Positions 19,168-29,546 are shown, counted from the first letter of the stretch. The stretch: DNA of 64,000 bases from Rubripirellula amarantea (GCF_007859865.1 NZ_SJPI01000001.1:2559132-2623131); one strand, 5' to 3'. Made by a program: numbers and translations. Notes: generated from the sequence alone by a model not told the origin.

Positions 19168-21159
19168 ATGGCTTCTAGTAAACGAACGAAGAAACGCAGG
19201 GCTGCATCTTCGTCCAGTCTTGAGCCGACGCGTGAAGAAGGGATCGGCGTTCCAGGTGCTAGGCGTGATCGAACAACGTTGTTGGTGCGTTGGCACTTTG
19301 TTGTAGGCCTGTCAGTTTTTGCGTTACTTGCAGCCTTGTTGCTTTGGCGATCTTTTTTTGCGGAGCAGCCACCATCCGACCTGACCCGTTGGCAGGCTCG
19401 ACTGACTTCTAACCCACAACCGCCAGGAATTATTGCGTCGGAATCCAACGGCGACGATGGGAAGTCTGCTTTGCAGGGATCGTTCGCTGATTACGTCGGC
19501 ATGCAATCGTGCAAAGATTGCCACCCCGATCAATACGCTTCTTACCAGACGACGACGCACGCAAAGTCATTCAGAACCACGAGTGCAGTCAGTGAACCAG
19601 CAAACGGAAAATTGTTTCACGAACCTTCCAACCGTGTCTACGAATCATGGTCGAAGGATGACGAACTGGTTCATCGCGAGGTTATCTTAGGCAACGAAGG
19701 AAAACCCGTTTCTAAAGTTGACCGAGCCATCAACTTTACCGTTGGATCGGGAACCCACGCGCATACCTACCTCTGTGTCGAAGACGGATTTTTAGTGGAA
19801 TCGCCCATCACTTGGTATGCGGGCGGCGAAGGTTGGGGAATGTCACCTGGCTACGATCACGGTTCGCAAGCTTCGTTCACTCGACAAGTCGAAGGGAGTT
19901 GTTTGTTTTGCCATGTCGGAATGATCAAGACCTCTGAAGATAATTCCGCAAAGGTTGAAATCGTCGAACAACAAATTGGTTGCGAACGATGCCATGGCCC
20001 AGGGCGAGATCACGTCGAGCTCTACGAAAATGTTTCAAACGTCGAGAACGGAGATCACCCTTCCGAGCACTTGATTGTTCATCCAGGCAAACTTCCGCAA
20101 TCTGCACTGGAGGCTATCTGCCAACAGTGTCATCTGCAGGGATTTGCCTTGGTTCCAGCAACTGGCCAAACCGTTTGGGACTTCCGCCCCGGGCAGTTGT
20201 TGGAGGAGAACCGAACGGATTTTCAGTTTGAGGGAAACAAAGAATCAAAAATTGTCGGACATGTTGAGCAGATGCACGAAAGCAAATGCTACACAGCGTC
20301 GGGGATGATGACTTGCATTACGTGCCATGATCCCCACCATCAGCATCCCAAGACAGAAAGAGTGGCCTTTTATCGCTCGGTCTGTCTGACGTGCCATGGC
20401 GATAATGATTGTGGGCTGACGATGGAGGTTCGTCATATACGAGCCGACAACGATTGCGCGCAGTGCCATATGCCTAAGCGTCCCACGAATGTTTCGCATG
20501 CAGCATTGCACGATCATCGAATTCGAATTCCCGGAGCGCCGGAAGATCCAACATCAGAAGTTCTTTTGGTGGAATCCGTATTGGGGTACGACCAACTTTC
20601 GGAACAGGAAATCGATCGCCGCCAGGCAATCGCAGTTCAAGCTGCCTTGAGCAAAAAGCCTGAATCAGAACTCTCATCCGATCAACTTGCCGCGTCCGTG
20701 CAGACAATGTTGAAGTATTTGGAAGGTGAGGAACGTGATCCCGTAGTCGACGCTACGATGGCAAACTACGCGGCCAATGTTGGAAACATCCAATACGCAA
20801 TCGATTTATCCAAGCGTGTTCTAAAAAACACGCAGCCGGGAGCATCAACACGGTGCGATGCCATCGTTGTCTTGGCGTCATCACTTTTTAGTGAGGGAAA
20901 AAATGCCGAGGCGATGGAATACTATCGGCAACTGACCGTGGAACGGCGAAATGTAACCGATCATGTGATGCTCGCTCTTTGTCTACGCAACTCAGGTGAA
21001 ATTGAACGAGCCGTCGAGTCACTTGAGCGTGCTCTGGTAATTGACCCTGGGTTCAGCTTGGCGCACGAAGAGATGTACACGCTGCTCAAAGATCGAGATC
21101 CGGAACGAGCGCAAATGCATCTCGATGTGGTACAAGCACTATCCGCAAAAGCGGATTAA
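19168..21159 (+). CDS. Membrane-anchored multihaem cytochrome c with C-terminal TPRs
   Basis: 663 residues. A basic start (SSKRTKKRR) precedes a single membrane segment at about 43-62, leaving the rest outside the cytoplasm. Seven CxxCH haem-binding motifs follow in order: CKDCH, CLFCH, CERCH, CQQCH, CITCH, CLTCH, CAQCH, with extra His residues (DPHHQHP, TTTHAKSF) that can be distal ligands. This is the layout of cytochrome c554/NrfA-like electron carriers. The C-terminal 200 residues are TPR-like helices (AIDLSKRVLKN, AMEYYRQLTVE, AVESLERALVIDPGFSLAHE). The fusion of haem region and TPR is seen in many planctomycete proteins of unknown donor and acceptor. Upstream lies the FKBP gene, downstream a glycosyltransferase. 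Confidence 0.9.
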   Translation: MASSKRTKKRRAASSSSLEPTREEGIGVPGARRDRTTLLVRWHFVVGLSVFALLAALLLWRSFFAEQPPSDLTRWQARLTSNPQPPGIIASESNGDDGKSALQGSFADYVGMQSCKDCHPDQYASYQTTTHAKSFRTTSAVSEPANGKLFHEPSNRVYESWSKDDELVHREVILGNEGKPVSKVDRAINFTVGSGTHAHTYLCVEDGFLVESPITWYAGGEGWGMSPGYDHGSQASFTRQVEGSCLFCHVGMIKTSEDNSAKVEIVEQQIGCERCHGPGRDHVELYENVSNVENGDHPSEHLIVHPGKLPQSALEAICQQCHLQGFALVPATGQTVWDFRPGQLLEENRTDFQFEGNKESKIVGHVEQMHESKCYTASGMMTCITCHDPHHQHPKTERVAFYRSVCLTCHGDNDCGLTMEVRHIRADNDCAQCHMPKRPTNVSHAALHDHRIRIPGAPEDPTSEVLLVESVLGYDQLSEQEIDRRQAIAVQAALSKKPESELSSDQLAASVQTMLKYLEGEERDPVVDATMANYAANVGNIQYAIDLSKRVLKNTQPGASTRCDAIVVLASSLFSEGKNAEAMEYYRQLTVERRNVTDHVMLALCLRNSGEIERAVESLERALVIDPGFSLAHEEMYTLLKDRDPERAQMHLDVVQALSAKAD

Positions 21160-21329
21160 TCCCACTTTCGATCCTGCGCCTCTGGTTTTCACCAGATTGC
21201 TTACCAGAGTTTTCAAGGGTCGGGTGATAAGTCACGTTGGTTGGTTCATAATGCTTTGGCAGTTTCCTGGCCGCGTGTTGCTAGGTTGTGAGTGCATTAT
21301 CCCGACCGAGTCCTCTTTTTTGAGTTCGT

Positions 21330-22394
21330 GTGAAAACGTCATCAACCAAAAGCGAAGCTTGGACTGGTTCACCCAAAGCTCAAGCGAATTTGTGTCAAAT
21401 CTTCGCTGACGTTGTTTTCGTGATCCCTACGTTTAACGAGCAGGAATCAGTAGGCGAACTTGCCTCTCAGATAAAAAGTGTTTGCGAAGCGAATAGCATA
21501 AATTTCAAAATCGTCTTCGTTGACGACGGTTCTTCCGATGAATCATGGAACGTTATCGAGCGACTCAGTACCGAAACATCTCAGGTGGTCGGACTACGGT
21601 TGCGACGAAATTTTGGAAAAGCGGCAGCTTTAGAAGCCGGCATTCGCGCTAGCTCTGGTGAATTGATCATCACGATGGACGCTGACCTGCAGGACGATCC
21701 CCAGGAAATCCCTCGGTTCTTGACCGCGCTTGGCCAAGCGAGCGATCGTGATGGAAAAGATGTGGTCAGTGGATGGAAGCGAGTTCGCCACGATCCATGG
21801 CACAAAATATTGCCAAGTCGTGCGTTCAATTTCTTGGTGAGTCGTCTGACTGGCGTTCATTTGCACGATCACAATTGCGGATTTAAAGCTTACCGCCGAG
21901 AAGTGTTTGACGACGTCCACCTATATGGCGAGCGACACCGCTTTGTCCCAGTGTTGGCTGCCTCGAAAGGTTGGCGAATAGGCGAGATTGAAGTCAAACA
22001 CCATGCCCGAAAGTTTGGCCATTCCAAGTATGGACTGTCACGTTTACTGAAAGGTTTTCTGGATCTGTTATCGGTCTACCTGATCACGGGGTACTCAGGG
22101 CGTCCATTTCACTTGATTGGAACTGGCGGGATGGTTTGTTTTGGGTTGGGCGGTTTGGGGATCGTTTATCTTTCCACGATGTGGTGTCTGACTCGACTGA
22201 TCGACTCGATGCCAATTTTGCATCTGCACGAAACGGCTATCTTTTACTACTGCATTTTGGCAATGCTACTCGGTTCGCAGTTTTTGTTAGCTGGTTTGTT
22301 GGCTGAGCTGCTTGTGTCACGAACTTCCCAGGATCATCTGGGCTACAGCATCTCTGAGCGTACTGATTCGCGTTTGCGTTCTGAAAAAACATGA
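21330..22394 (+). CDS. Family 2 glycosyltransferase of the DPM1/GtrB type
   Basis: Transfers a sugar from a nucleotide donor, probably to a polyprenyl phosphate. GT-A fold near the N-terminus: VVFVIPTFNEQESV, IVFVDDGSSDES, RNFGKAAALEAGI, and the metal-binding D-x-D in TMDADLQDDPQEI, as in polyprenyl-phosphate mannosyl/glucosyltransferases. Two C-terminal membrane segments (about 270-300 and 305-335). Start is a GTG at 21330; the first 25 residues are not conserved-looking, so a later start is possible. The stop overlaps the start of the next gene by four bases (ATGA), so the two are translationally coupled. Confidence 0.9.
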   Translation: MKTSSTKSEAWTGSPKAQANLCQIFADVVFVIPTFNEQESVGELASQIKSVCEANSINFKIVFVDDGSSDESWNVIERLSTETSQVVGLRLRRNFGKAAALEAGIRASSGELIITMDADLQDDPQEIPRFLTALGQASDRDGKDVVSGWKRVRHDPWHKILPSRAFNFLVSRLTGVHLHDHNCGFKAYRREVFDDVHLYGERHRFVPVLAASKGWRIGEIEVKHHARKFGHSKYGLSRLLKGFLDLLSVYLITGYSGRPFHLIGTGGMVCFGLGGLGIVYLSTMWCLTRLIDSMPILHLHETAIFYYCILAMLLGSQFLLAGLLAELLVSRTSQDHLGYSISERTDSRLRSEKT

Positions 22395-24013
22395 ATATGT
22401 TGGACGATGCGAAAAGCGAAGATCGCCGCAGCATGGGTTGGATAGTCATCGTGGCCGCGCTTGCGCTGACAGCGGGGCGGATCGCAGTCGTCAGCAGCGA
22501 CGAGGGTGACACCGCTTTCTTATCAGCGAATGACCGAAGTCGTTGGTGTACAGTCGCTTCGCTCGTGGAAGACGGCACCTACGAGATCGATCGTCAGATT
22601 TCCATCGTCAATCCTATCCATCGGCATCGTTATCCCTGGCAAACGATCGATAAGGTCCAGCATCTCGGCGACGATGGAGAATTGCATTTCTACAGCAGCA
22701 AACCACCTTTGTTTCCGACCATGGTTGCCGGTGTGTATGCCATGATCAGGCAGGTCACGGGATTGTCGATGACCGACCACCCCGCTTATGTGCCTCGTAT
22801 GGTGCTGGCAATCGTCAATTTGCCCATGATGTTTGTGTTTTTGTGGGCGACGATCGGAGTGATTAACCGTGTGTGCCGTAGCCAATGGAGCAGAAGCGTT
22901 GGGGCGGTAGCGGCAAGTTTCGGCACGATGGTTTTGCCGTTCTCGATTTCGCTCAATAATCACTTGCCAGCCGCCGCGGCAATCGCACTCGTGATGGGCA
23001 TTTATTTCAAATTAAGTGACGATCTTCGGTCGGCGAAACAGACGAAGCCGAAATTTGGGTTTTGTTTTATCGCTGGAGTCGCCGCCGCATTTGCTGCCGC
23101 TAACGAGTTACCCGCGCTTTCGATGACGGTGTTCTGGGCAGGCCTGTTTTGGCTGCTTAGCTCGCGTACTGTGATTCCATTCTTGCTAGGCATTTTACTC
23201 GTCGCGGTTGCCTTCTTCGGCACCAACTGGATTGCTCACCAGAGCCTGCGCCCGCCGTATGCCCATCGGGGTGACGGAAGTCAGATCAAATTGTTGAAAA
23301 TAACCGAAGATGTCCGGAATATTGAACCTTCGAAATCCCTCATTTTGCGTGAGCAAGTTCGAACAGTTTTGAATGAAGACTTCGCCCTTCGTCCAACCGA
23401 CAACGTTGAGATAGCGAAATCAGATGAAGCCGATCGCTGGCGAGTATTTTCGCCGGTGGGGCATTTTTCGTTGATACAAAACGGTGATCAGTGGCGGCTG
23501 GGCCGCTGGGATGATTGGTACGAATACCCCGGCAGTTATTGGCAAGACGGAAACCGTCGCGGGGTCGATCGTGGCGAGCCGTCACGAGCGATCTACCTGT
23601 TTCACGCTACCATCGGCCATCACGGCATCTTCTCACTCACGCCATTTTGGCTGTTGTTTCCACTCGGAATGGTCAGTCTTTGGAAGCGTGAAGAACATCG
23701 ATGGTTGAGTTTCACGGCGGCAAGTGTGTTAGCGACGGTGGTCTGTTTTACGTTTTACATGCTGCGTCCGATGATCGATCGCAATTACGGGGGCGTCAGT
23801 GTCTGCTTTCGTTGGCTGTTATGGCTTGCCCCCATCTGGCTCGTGCTTGCATCGTCGGCACTCGATCGGATGGCATCAAATCGAAGCATGCGAAGGCTCG
23901 TTGTCGCTTTGCTTGCATTAAGTGTTTTCTCGGTATCGACAGCGCTCTCTTCACCGTGGCAGTCGCCTTGGCTGTATCAGTATTGGCAGTTTTTGGGCTG
24001 GCTAGATAACTGA
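22391..24013 (+). CDS. Polytopic membrane protein, probable GT-C-type glycosyltransferase
   Basis: 540 residues with roughly ten hydrophobic segments. The loop after the first segment holds acidic and Arg residues (SSDEGDTAFLSANDRSRW), and the sequence YSSKPPLFPTMVAG recalls the dolichyl-phosphate-mannose transferase/ArnT group, which use polyprenyl-linked sugars. Coupling by ATGA overlap to a GtrB-like enzyme that would make such a donor supports this role, but no family signature is decisive. The stop is 75 bases before the AsmA-like gene. Confidence 0.7.
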   Translation: MNMLDDAKSEDRRSMGWIVIVAALALTAGRIAVVSSDEGDTAFLSANDRSRWCTVASLVEDGTYEIDRQISIVNPIHRHRYPWQTIDKVQHLGDDGELHFYSSKPPLFPTMVAGVYAMIRQVTGLSMTDHPAYVPRMVLAIVNLPMMFVFLWATIGVINRVCRSQWSRSVGAVAASFGTMVLPFSISLNNHLPAAAAIALVMGIYFKLSDDLRSAKQTKPKFGFCFIAGVAAAFAAANELPALSMTVFWAGLFWLLSSRTVIPFLLGILLVAVAFFGTNWIAHQSLRPPYAHRGDGSQIKLLKITEDVRNIEPSKSLILREQVRTVLNEDFALRPTDNVEIAKSDEADRWRVFSPVGHFSLIQNGDQWRLGRWDDWYEYPGSYWQDGNRRGVDRGEPSRAIYLFHATIGHHGIFSLTPFWLLFPLGMVSLWKREEHRWLSFTAASVLATVVCFTFYMLRPMIDRNYGGVSVCFRWLLWLAPIWLVLASSALDRMASNRSMRRLVVALLALSVFSVSTALSSPWQSPWLYQYWQFLGWLDN

Positions 24014-24088
24014 GGCTGGGGCTACTATCGCCTCAGAAAATCCAGGAAAACGCGATCATTTCGCGATTTTGGACGCCAAGGAAAGGCG

Positions 24089-27000
24089 ATGTTTTTGGAA
24101 CGGAAACGCGGCGCGGAGAAATCTCAGCGATCGGGACGATTGTCTCGGTGGCTTGTCGCTGCGCTCTTTCTGGTTGCTATTTTATTCGTGCTTCGTTCCC
24201 TTGCGCCGCAAACGATTGGGGAAACGGCGCGACGGCAGTTCTTGTCGAAGTTGCAGAACCACTACCCATCGCTGAACGTCTCAATTCGTCGCGGGCACTT
24301 TGACCCCGATATGGGGCTAACGTTCGAAGGCATCCGGATTGCCGAGTCGACCAGCGGAGGACGTTGGAGTCTTCGCGATCTTGTTCGCATCGAGCGATTG
24401 ACCGTGGTCGGATCTTTCGATACTCAGCGAATGATGGATCAACAAAATCCGATTGTTACCAATCGAATCATTGTTCAAGGAGTTCAGGCCAACGCTTGGC
24501 TCGATGGCGCGGGGGACCTGTCTCTTGCCAAGCTGATGCCATTGCCCAGTTTTGGACCGGGTGCACCGAGGACTGACATTCGATCGGCAAAGTTAAGCTT
24601 CTTTGGTGAAGGCGACCGAGCCAAACCGATTGATGCTGAGCTTCAAGACGTGGTTGTATTAAAAGCCCAGCTACCCGAACACGATGCTTCAAGCACAAGA
24701 TCCACGTCGACGGCGCCGGATTTGGTTTTAGCCGACCAGGAAATCACGTTGCGGGGCATTGCGGATTTTGTTGATCAGTTCGCTGCGAAGATTGTCATTC
24801 AAGATGGCAACATTGACACACGTTTATCCGCGGGCGGCATACGTATTGATCGTGCAATGCTTGACCGTTTACCGAGTGAGTGGACAAGTTCAATCCGCGA
24901 GATTCATGATGTTTCGTGCGCACTCGATGCAAAGCTGGCCGCCTACTTCCCGGCTAACGGTACGCCAAATTTTCAGTTGGAATCTAATCTCTATGATGGT
25001 CGGTTTTCCCACCCATCGTTGCCGTATTCAGTCACTGGCATGCGAGGCAAGTTTCAGTGTGATCCGAAGGGAGTGAAAATCGAGGCAGCTCAGGCTTTAT
25101 TGGGCGATGCTTTGGTTCTTGTTCACGGCCATGTGGACGGTTACGACTTAATGGACAGCGAGGTGGACTTGGATGTTTCCACTCGCGGTCTAATGCTCGA
25201 TCGCCGTATCGCATCATCTCTTCCGATCCAGGTCCAAGAACAATGGAACAAGATTCAACCGGTGGGACGCGTTGATATCGACGCAAAACTGAACCGCGTC
25301 GATCGCCAGTGGGAAAAAGTCGTTGATCTGACCTGCAATGGTGTAGACGTTCAGTACGAGAAGTTTCCGTACCCCGTCGAGCAAGTGATTGGCAAAATCA
25401 CAATGCGGGGTGACACAATTGCGGCTACCAATCTGAGTGCACGGGTTGGTGGGCGGCGAATGCAATGCGCCTTTCGAATTCCGTCGCGACCGGGACTGAC
25501 CCCCGAAAAGTCATTCGTGATCTCGACGGATGGCCCAGTGCCGATCAATGAAGCTTTGCTTAACGCGTTGTCGCCCATGGGAAGCACAAAGCAATCCAAG
25601 ATGGAGAAATTTGTTCGTTCGCTTGAACCATCGGGAAGCATCCAACTTGCGAACGCCATCTTCATTACAGACAAGAACAATCAAAAGACCAGAAAGATTG
25701 ATTTGAGCGTTGTGGATGGCGGCCTTCGATATGACCAGTTTGCGTACCGACTTTACAACGTGGCTGGCACAATCAAAGTCGACAACGATCTCGTTCATAT
25801 CAATGGATTTCGAGCGACGAACGCCAACGCAGGTGCTGTGCAATGCGACGGGTTGTACCGGATGCCAACAACGAATCAAACGCAGGTCCAAACCGAGTCG
25901 CGGCTTGCCTTGAAGTTTAGGGCCACAAATGTGTTGATGGACGAATCGTTGCGTCAATCACTTCCCGCGTCGAGCCAACAAGTGTGGGATGCCATTTCGC
26001 CGAGCGGGATTCTTGATCAGTTGGACGTGCGTCTAACTCAGATGGGATCGGGCAACCCGTTGGCAATGGATATTACTGCGGAACAAATCGCGCACGATCA
26101 GGTCACCAACCGTACGCTGAGCTTGCGTCCGCCGGCACTGCCTTATCGCATCGATGTCACCGGAGGCAAAGTTCGGTTTGACGGTTCGAAGGTCTGGATT
26201 GATTCACTCGACGGACGTCACGATGCATCGAAGTTGTCGGCTAATGGGATGTGTTCGCCGGGACCAGATGGTCGTTGGGTACTGGCACTTGATCTGCACA
26301 GTGGCAGTCGTTTGCATCCCGACGGGGAATTGATCGCCTCTTTGCCACCGCAAATGCGAGAAGCGATGCGACGATTGCAATTAAGAGGCCCGGTGAGTGT
26401 GCGTGGAAAGACGCAGTTGGCGCTGCCGAGCGAACGGCTTCCTCAAACCGCGATCGATTGGGATCTAGTACTGCAACTTGAAGGAAACCGAATTGCAGAC
26501 GTCGGACCAGTCCATTCCATCCGCGGTGGCTTGTCTGTGCGTGGGCACAGTGACCAAAACGTGTTACGAGCCGAAGGGCAAGTCAACATTGATTCCATGC
26601 ACGCATTCGATCAACAAATTGCGGCAATTCATGGACCGTTTTCAATTGTCGACGACCGACTTACTCTCGGCGACGTGCAGACTTCGACTCCCATTAGTGG
26701 CGAGTTGTTTGACGGGAAAGTCGACATGAATGGTGATCTACTCTTGTCGTCTGGGAACTTCGATATCTCGATGGCAATCCTCGATGCCCAAGTTCCTACG
26801 TTGTTGGCGGAGTACGGATATACCGACCAAGACTTCACGGGTGAATTGACGGGGCAAGCGCAACTTCAAGGCAATCTAGAAACCACTGATTTGCTTAAGG
26901 GGACCGGTGCCGTCAGAATGTCAGGAGCCAACATGTATAAGTTGCCATTCTTGATCCAAGTGATGAATCTGCTTCGCATCAGTCCTTCAGAAGATCACGC

Positions 27001-27388
27001 GTTCACGGATGCTGAAATGGAGTTCACCTTGTTCGGTGATACTGTCACGTTCAGTGACATGCAGATCTGGGGAGAACTGGTGACGCTGCATGGCGGTGGA
27101 ACGTTGGATCACCGGCGGGAACTTGACTTAACATTCAATACGCGAGTGAGTCCTAAAAACACGTTCTCGCGAGTATTTCGTCCGCTCAATAGCCAACGCT
27201 ATACGCTCTGGACAATTGATGTGCGGGGGCCGATGGCAAACCCTCAAATTGAACGTCGAGCGCTCGATGGTGTTAGCGAAACTTTGGGGCGTTGGTTTCC
27301 TGGCCGAAAAGAATCCTCCAACGCTGAATTTGACGAGTCAGGTAGCTCACCACGCACCGCAAACGGACAACCAAGTCGCAGGCAATAG
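24089..27388 (+). CDS. AsmA/TamB-like envelope protein
   Basis: 1099 residues. One N-terminal membrane segment (LVAALFLVAILFVLRSL), then about 1050 residues of beta-rich repeats with the flow of AsmA-like proteins, including a C-terminal part with GTGAVRMSGANMYKLPF and the closing LFGDTVTFSDMQIWG typical of this group. AsmA-like proteins form long grooves between inner and outer membrane and carry lipids. Start chosen at ATG 24089 with AAGGAAAGG just upstream. Placed after two glycosyl-transfer genes, it suggests a unit for glycolipid or lipopolysaccharide assembly (inference). Confidence 0.75.
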   Translation: MFLERKRGAEKSQRSGRLSRWLVAALFLVAILFVLRSLAPQTIGETARRQFLSKLQNHYPSLNVSIRRGHFDPDMGLTFEGIRIAESTSGGRWSLRDLVRIERLTVVGSFDTQRMMDQQNPIVTNRIIVQGVQANAWLDGAGDLSLAKLMPLPSFGPGAPRTDIRSAKLSFFGEGDRAKPIDAELQDVVVLKAQLPEHDASSTRSTSTAPDLVLADQEITLRGIADFVDQFAAKIVIQDGNIDTRLSAGGIRIDRAMLDRLPSEWTSSIREIHDVSCALDAKLAAYFPANGTPNFQLESNLYDGRFSHPSLPYSVTGMRGKFQCDPKGVKIEAAQALLGDALVLVHGHVDGYDLMDSEVDLDVSTRGLMLDRRIASSLPIQVQEQWNKIQPVGRVDIDAKLNRVDRQWEKVVDLTCNGVDVQYEKFPYPVEQVIGKITMRGDTIAATNLSARVGGRRMQCAFRIPSRPGLTPEKSFVISTDGPVPINEALLNALSPMGSTKQSKMEKFVRSLEPSGSIQLANAIFITDKNNQKTRKIDLSVVDGGLRYDQFAYRLYNVAGTIKVDNDLVHINGFRATNANAGAVQCDGLYRMPTTNQTQVQTESRLALKFRATNVLMDESLRQSLPASSQQVWDAISPSGILDQLDVRLTQMGSGNPLAMDITAEQIAHDQVTNRTLSLRPPALPYRIDVTGGKVRFDGSKVWIDSLDGRHDASKLSANGMCSPGPDGRWVLALDLHSGSRLHPDGELIASLPPQMREAMRRLQLRGPVSVRGKTQLALPSERLPQTAIDWDLVLQLEGNRIADVGPVHSIRGGLSVRGHSDQNVLRAEGQVNIDSMHAFDQQIAAIHGPFSIVDDRLTLGDVQTSTPISGELFDGKVDMNGDLLLSSGNFDISMAILDAQVPTLLAEYGYTDQDFTGELTGQAQLQGNLETTDLLKGTGAVRMSGANMYKLPFLIQVMNLLRISPSEDHAFTDAEMEFTLFGDTVTFSDMQIWGELVTLHGGGTLDHRRELDLTFNTRVSPKNTFSRVFRPLNSQRYTLWTIDVRGPMANPQIERRALDGVSETLGRWFPGRKESSNAEFDESGSSPRTANGQPSRRQ

Positions 27389-27421
27389 AAGCAACCCTAT
27401 CTCACGCAGGAGAACACCGTT

Positions 27422-27772
27422 GTGAATATTAACCCCTCGGCCGCCGCATCGGTGGCCGGTACCTCGCGTGCCGCCGCGAAAGGTGGCGATGCAGATAAGT
27501 TGGCCAGTGACGCTACTGCCAAACAAGCATCAAGCCAATCGCCAACGGGAAAGACCGACGCAGTTGATCAGCTTGACGCAGGCGACCAAACGCAGGATCG
27601 CAGTGGCGATGGACGGCAAACGCTGGATGTCTTCGAAGAATCAAAAAAAGAGAACGCCGAAGATCAGTCGGGATCCGAAGAACTATCCGGTACTGACGAC
27701 CCATCGTTGGCAGACGACGAGCACAAGCGGCTTCCGGAAATCGTCGACGGGCACCTGGACTTCGATGCCTAA
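27422..27772 (+). CDS. Small acidic, probably disordered protein
   Basis: 116 residues from GTG 27422, with CAGGAG 10 bases upstream. Composition is rich in Asp, Glu, Ser, Ala, Gln and Lys with almost no hydrophobic core and no Cys. The C-terminus HLDFDA resembles short C-terminal tags of other small planctomycete proteins. Function unknown. It lies 33 bases after the AsmA-like gene and may be its last operon member. Its stop and the stop of the next gene (opposite strand) sit on two near-copies of GCCTAA. Confidence 0.65.
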   Translation: MNINPSAAASVAGTSRAAAKGGDADKLASDATAKQASSQSPTGKTDAVDQLDAGDQTQDRSGDGRQTLDVFEESKKENAEDQSGSEELSGTDDPSLADDEHKRLPEIVDGHLDFDA

Positions 27773-27778
27773 CGGCGC

Positions 27779-28516
27779 CTAAATAAGATCACGAAGCGAG
27801 TTCATCGCCAGCGGTTCCTTCGTTGCAAATGGTTCACCATAGTGGCGAGCGATCAGGGTTCCCCAATGAATCGCGTCGGCATGCAATCGGTCCAACATCG
27901 AAATAGGTTCGGTAGGGCGACCCACGACGAACTGGCTATGGTAAGCCTCGATTGACGCTTGCTTGCGTTGCCAATGCTCGCTGATATCCACAATCCATGC
28001 CGGTTCGATGGCCAGTCGCAAATGAATGCAGAAATAGTAGTACATGCGTTCGGGATGAAATCGTTCGCCCGGCATGTCTGTTTTGCTGAGCTTGGCCCAG
28101 AAACGAGCAGCTTCGATCAGCGCTGTTGCGGCAACGTGATCAGGGTGTGCATCGTTCCAATAGGGAGCGAAGATCCAACGAGGTCGCGTCATACGAAAGT
28201 AACTTGCGATCAATTGCCTTGCTTCGAGAGTGGCTTCGAGTTTTCGATTGATCAAACCCGCATTCGCTCGCCAAGAAACGTTCAGGATCTCGGTAGCCTT
28301 CACCGTCTCGGCGCGGCGGATTTCTTCGCTGCCATTGGGAGTGGGTTCACCCGTCGTTAAATCTAGAATCCCGACCCTCATCCCCTCGTCCACCATTTTG
28401 GCGATAGTGCCCCCCATTCCCAATTCGGCATCATCGGGATGAGGAGCAACGACCAACATGTCGAGCGGTTCGATCTCAGGCAAATCGCGTGGATGGCAGG
28501 TGTGAATCTTCGTCAT
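27779..28516 (-). CDS. PIG-L family deacetylase, BshB1-like
   Basis: Zinc-dependent N-acetylglucosamine deacetylase fold. Metal and catalytic residues: APHPDD at about 24-29 and HPDH near 125. [10 protein letters not shown] and [13 protein letters not shown] match the BshB1 branch, which deacetylates GlcNAc-malate in bacillithiol synthesis; the substrate here is inferred. The start [11 protein letters not shown] at 28516 gives 245 residues, the usual length; the frame is open to 28624 but the extra part is not conserved-looking. Shares a strand with the inositol monophosphatase gene 40 bases upstream. Confidence 0.87.
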   Translation of the reverse strand: MTKIHTCHPRDLPEIEPLDMLVVAPHPDDAELGMGGTIAKMVDEGMRVGILDLTTGEPTPNGSEEIRRAETVKATEILNVSWRANAGLINRKLEATLEARQLIASYFRMTRPRWIFAPYWNDAHPDHVAATALIEAARFWAKLSKTDMPGERFHPERMYYYFCIHLRLAIEPAWIVDISEHWQRKQASIEAYHSQFVVGRPTEPISMLDRLHADAIHWGTLIARHYGEPFATKEPLAMNSLRDLI

Positions 28517-28539
28517 GGGCAAACAACCGAGGAGAACAA

Positions 28540-28573
28540 CTAAGGATGGTGAACTACTAAGGATGATGGGCTT
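28540..28573. repeat. 17-bp duplication over a stop codon
   Basis: CTAAGGATGGTGAACTA is followed directly by CTAAGGATGATGGGCTT. The second copy begins with the stop codon of the minus-strand inositol monophosphatase gene (28557-28559). Fits the class of stop-linked repeats described under findings. Confidence 0.7.
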
Positions 28574-29381
28574 TGGTAATGGTAAGCATCGCGTCATGCA
28601 AGAGACCGTTGCTCGCCAACACACTGGTCTTCTCGATTGGCAATTCGTCGCCTCTTGCGGTCGTAATCTTCCCGCCGGCTTCGGTCAGGATCAAAGCACC
28701 CGCAGCAAAATCCCATGGCGAAAGTTGGTATTCAAAGAAACCACCAAACTGACCCGAGGCGACTTGGCATAGATCAAGTGAGGCGGTTCCGAACCGGCGA
28801 ATTCCGTGAATATCCTCTGCGAAGAATGACTCGATTGCAGCGAGAGTTTTCTTCATCATTTCACCACGATCGTAGTAGAATCCGCAGCCGATCAGCGATT
28901 GTGACAACTTGCCATCACGACTGACTTCGATCGCGCGGCCGTTCAAGAAAGCACCGCCTCCTGCGATCGCCGTGTACATTTCATCGCGAGCGGGATTGAA
29001 GACTGCTGCGACGATGGGCGTTCCCTTGCAGTAGTAGGCAATCGAAACACCGAAATGCAGAACACCATGAGCAAAGTTGTTCGTTCCATCGAGTGGGTCG
29101 ATGATCCATAGATTGTCTGAGTCCGCTTCGGCATGCAAGTTTTCTTCGCCCAGCAAATGGTGAGTGGGGTACTTGGAATGCAGATGCTTCGCGATCGCGT
29201 TCTCGCTTTCGATGTCCGCGTCGCTAACGAGGTCATACGTCTTGGCACCTTCATGCGACTTTGCTCGCATTTCAACTCCGTCGCGAAGGTATCGCATCAG
29301 GATGTCGCCACCGCGTTGAGCAGCGGTGGTTGCCGCAAGTAGTAGTTCAGTGGACTGATTCACTTGATACCAACAATTCAC
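28557..29381 (-). CDS. Inositol monophosphatase family protein
   Basis: Mg-dependent phosphatase of the IMPase/CysQ/FBPase-like group. Motif A WIIDPLDGTNNFAHG near 90-105 supplies the metal-binding Asp residues, preceded by GEEN near 75; motif B SPWDFAAGALILTEAGG near 220-236. 274 residues from GTG 29381; no good ribosome site is seen, and a second GTG six codons on is an alternative. Substrate uncertain: inositol 1-phosphate, or PAP if CysQ-like. Confidence 0.92.
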   Translation of the reverse strand: MNCWYQVNQSTELLLAATTAAQRGGDILMRYLRDGVEMRAKSHEGAKTYDLVSDADIESENAIAKHLHSKYPTHHLLGEENLHAEADSDNLWIIDPLDGTNNFAHGVLHFGVSIAYYCKGTPIVAAVFNPARDEMYTAIAGGGAFLNGRAIEVSRDGKLSQSLIGCGFYYDRGEMMKKTLAAIESFFAEDIHGIRRFGTASLDLCQVASGQFGGFFEYQLSPWDFAAGALILTEAGGKITTARGDELPIEKTSVLASNGLLHDAMLTITKAHHP

Positions 29382-29546
29382 TTAGGTTGCACTGACGTAA
29401 TCCGCTTCGCGAACAATCTGTCTTCAACGAGAGGAAAGATGCGAAGGGTTAGAACCAATTCTTAAGATCATCAAACGGAATGGTAAGGGGACGGATAGCG
29501 ACGAAGTTACCGTCAAGGTTTCGCCAGTTTGTGAGTGAGGATCGTC

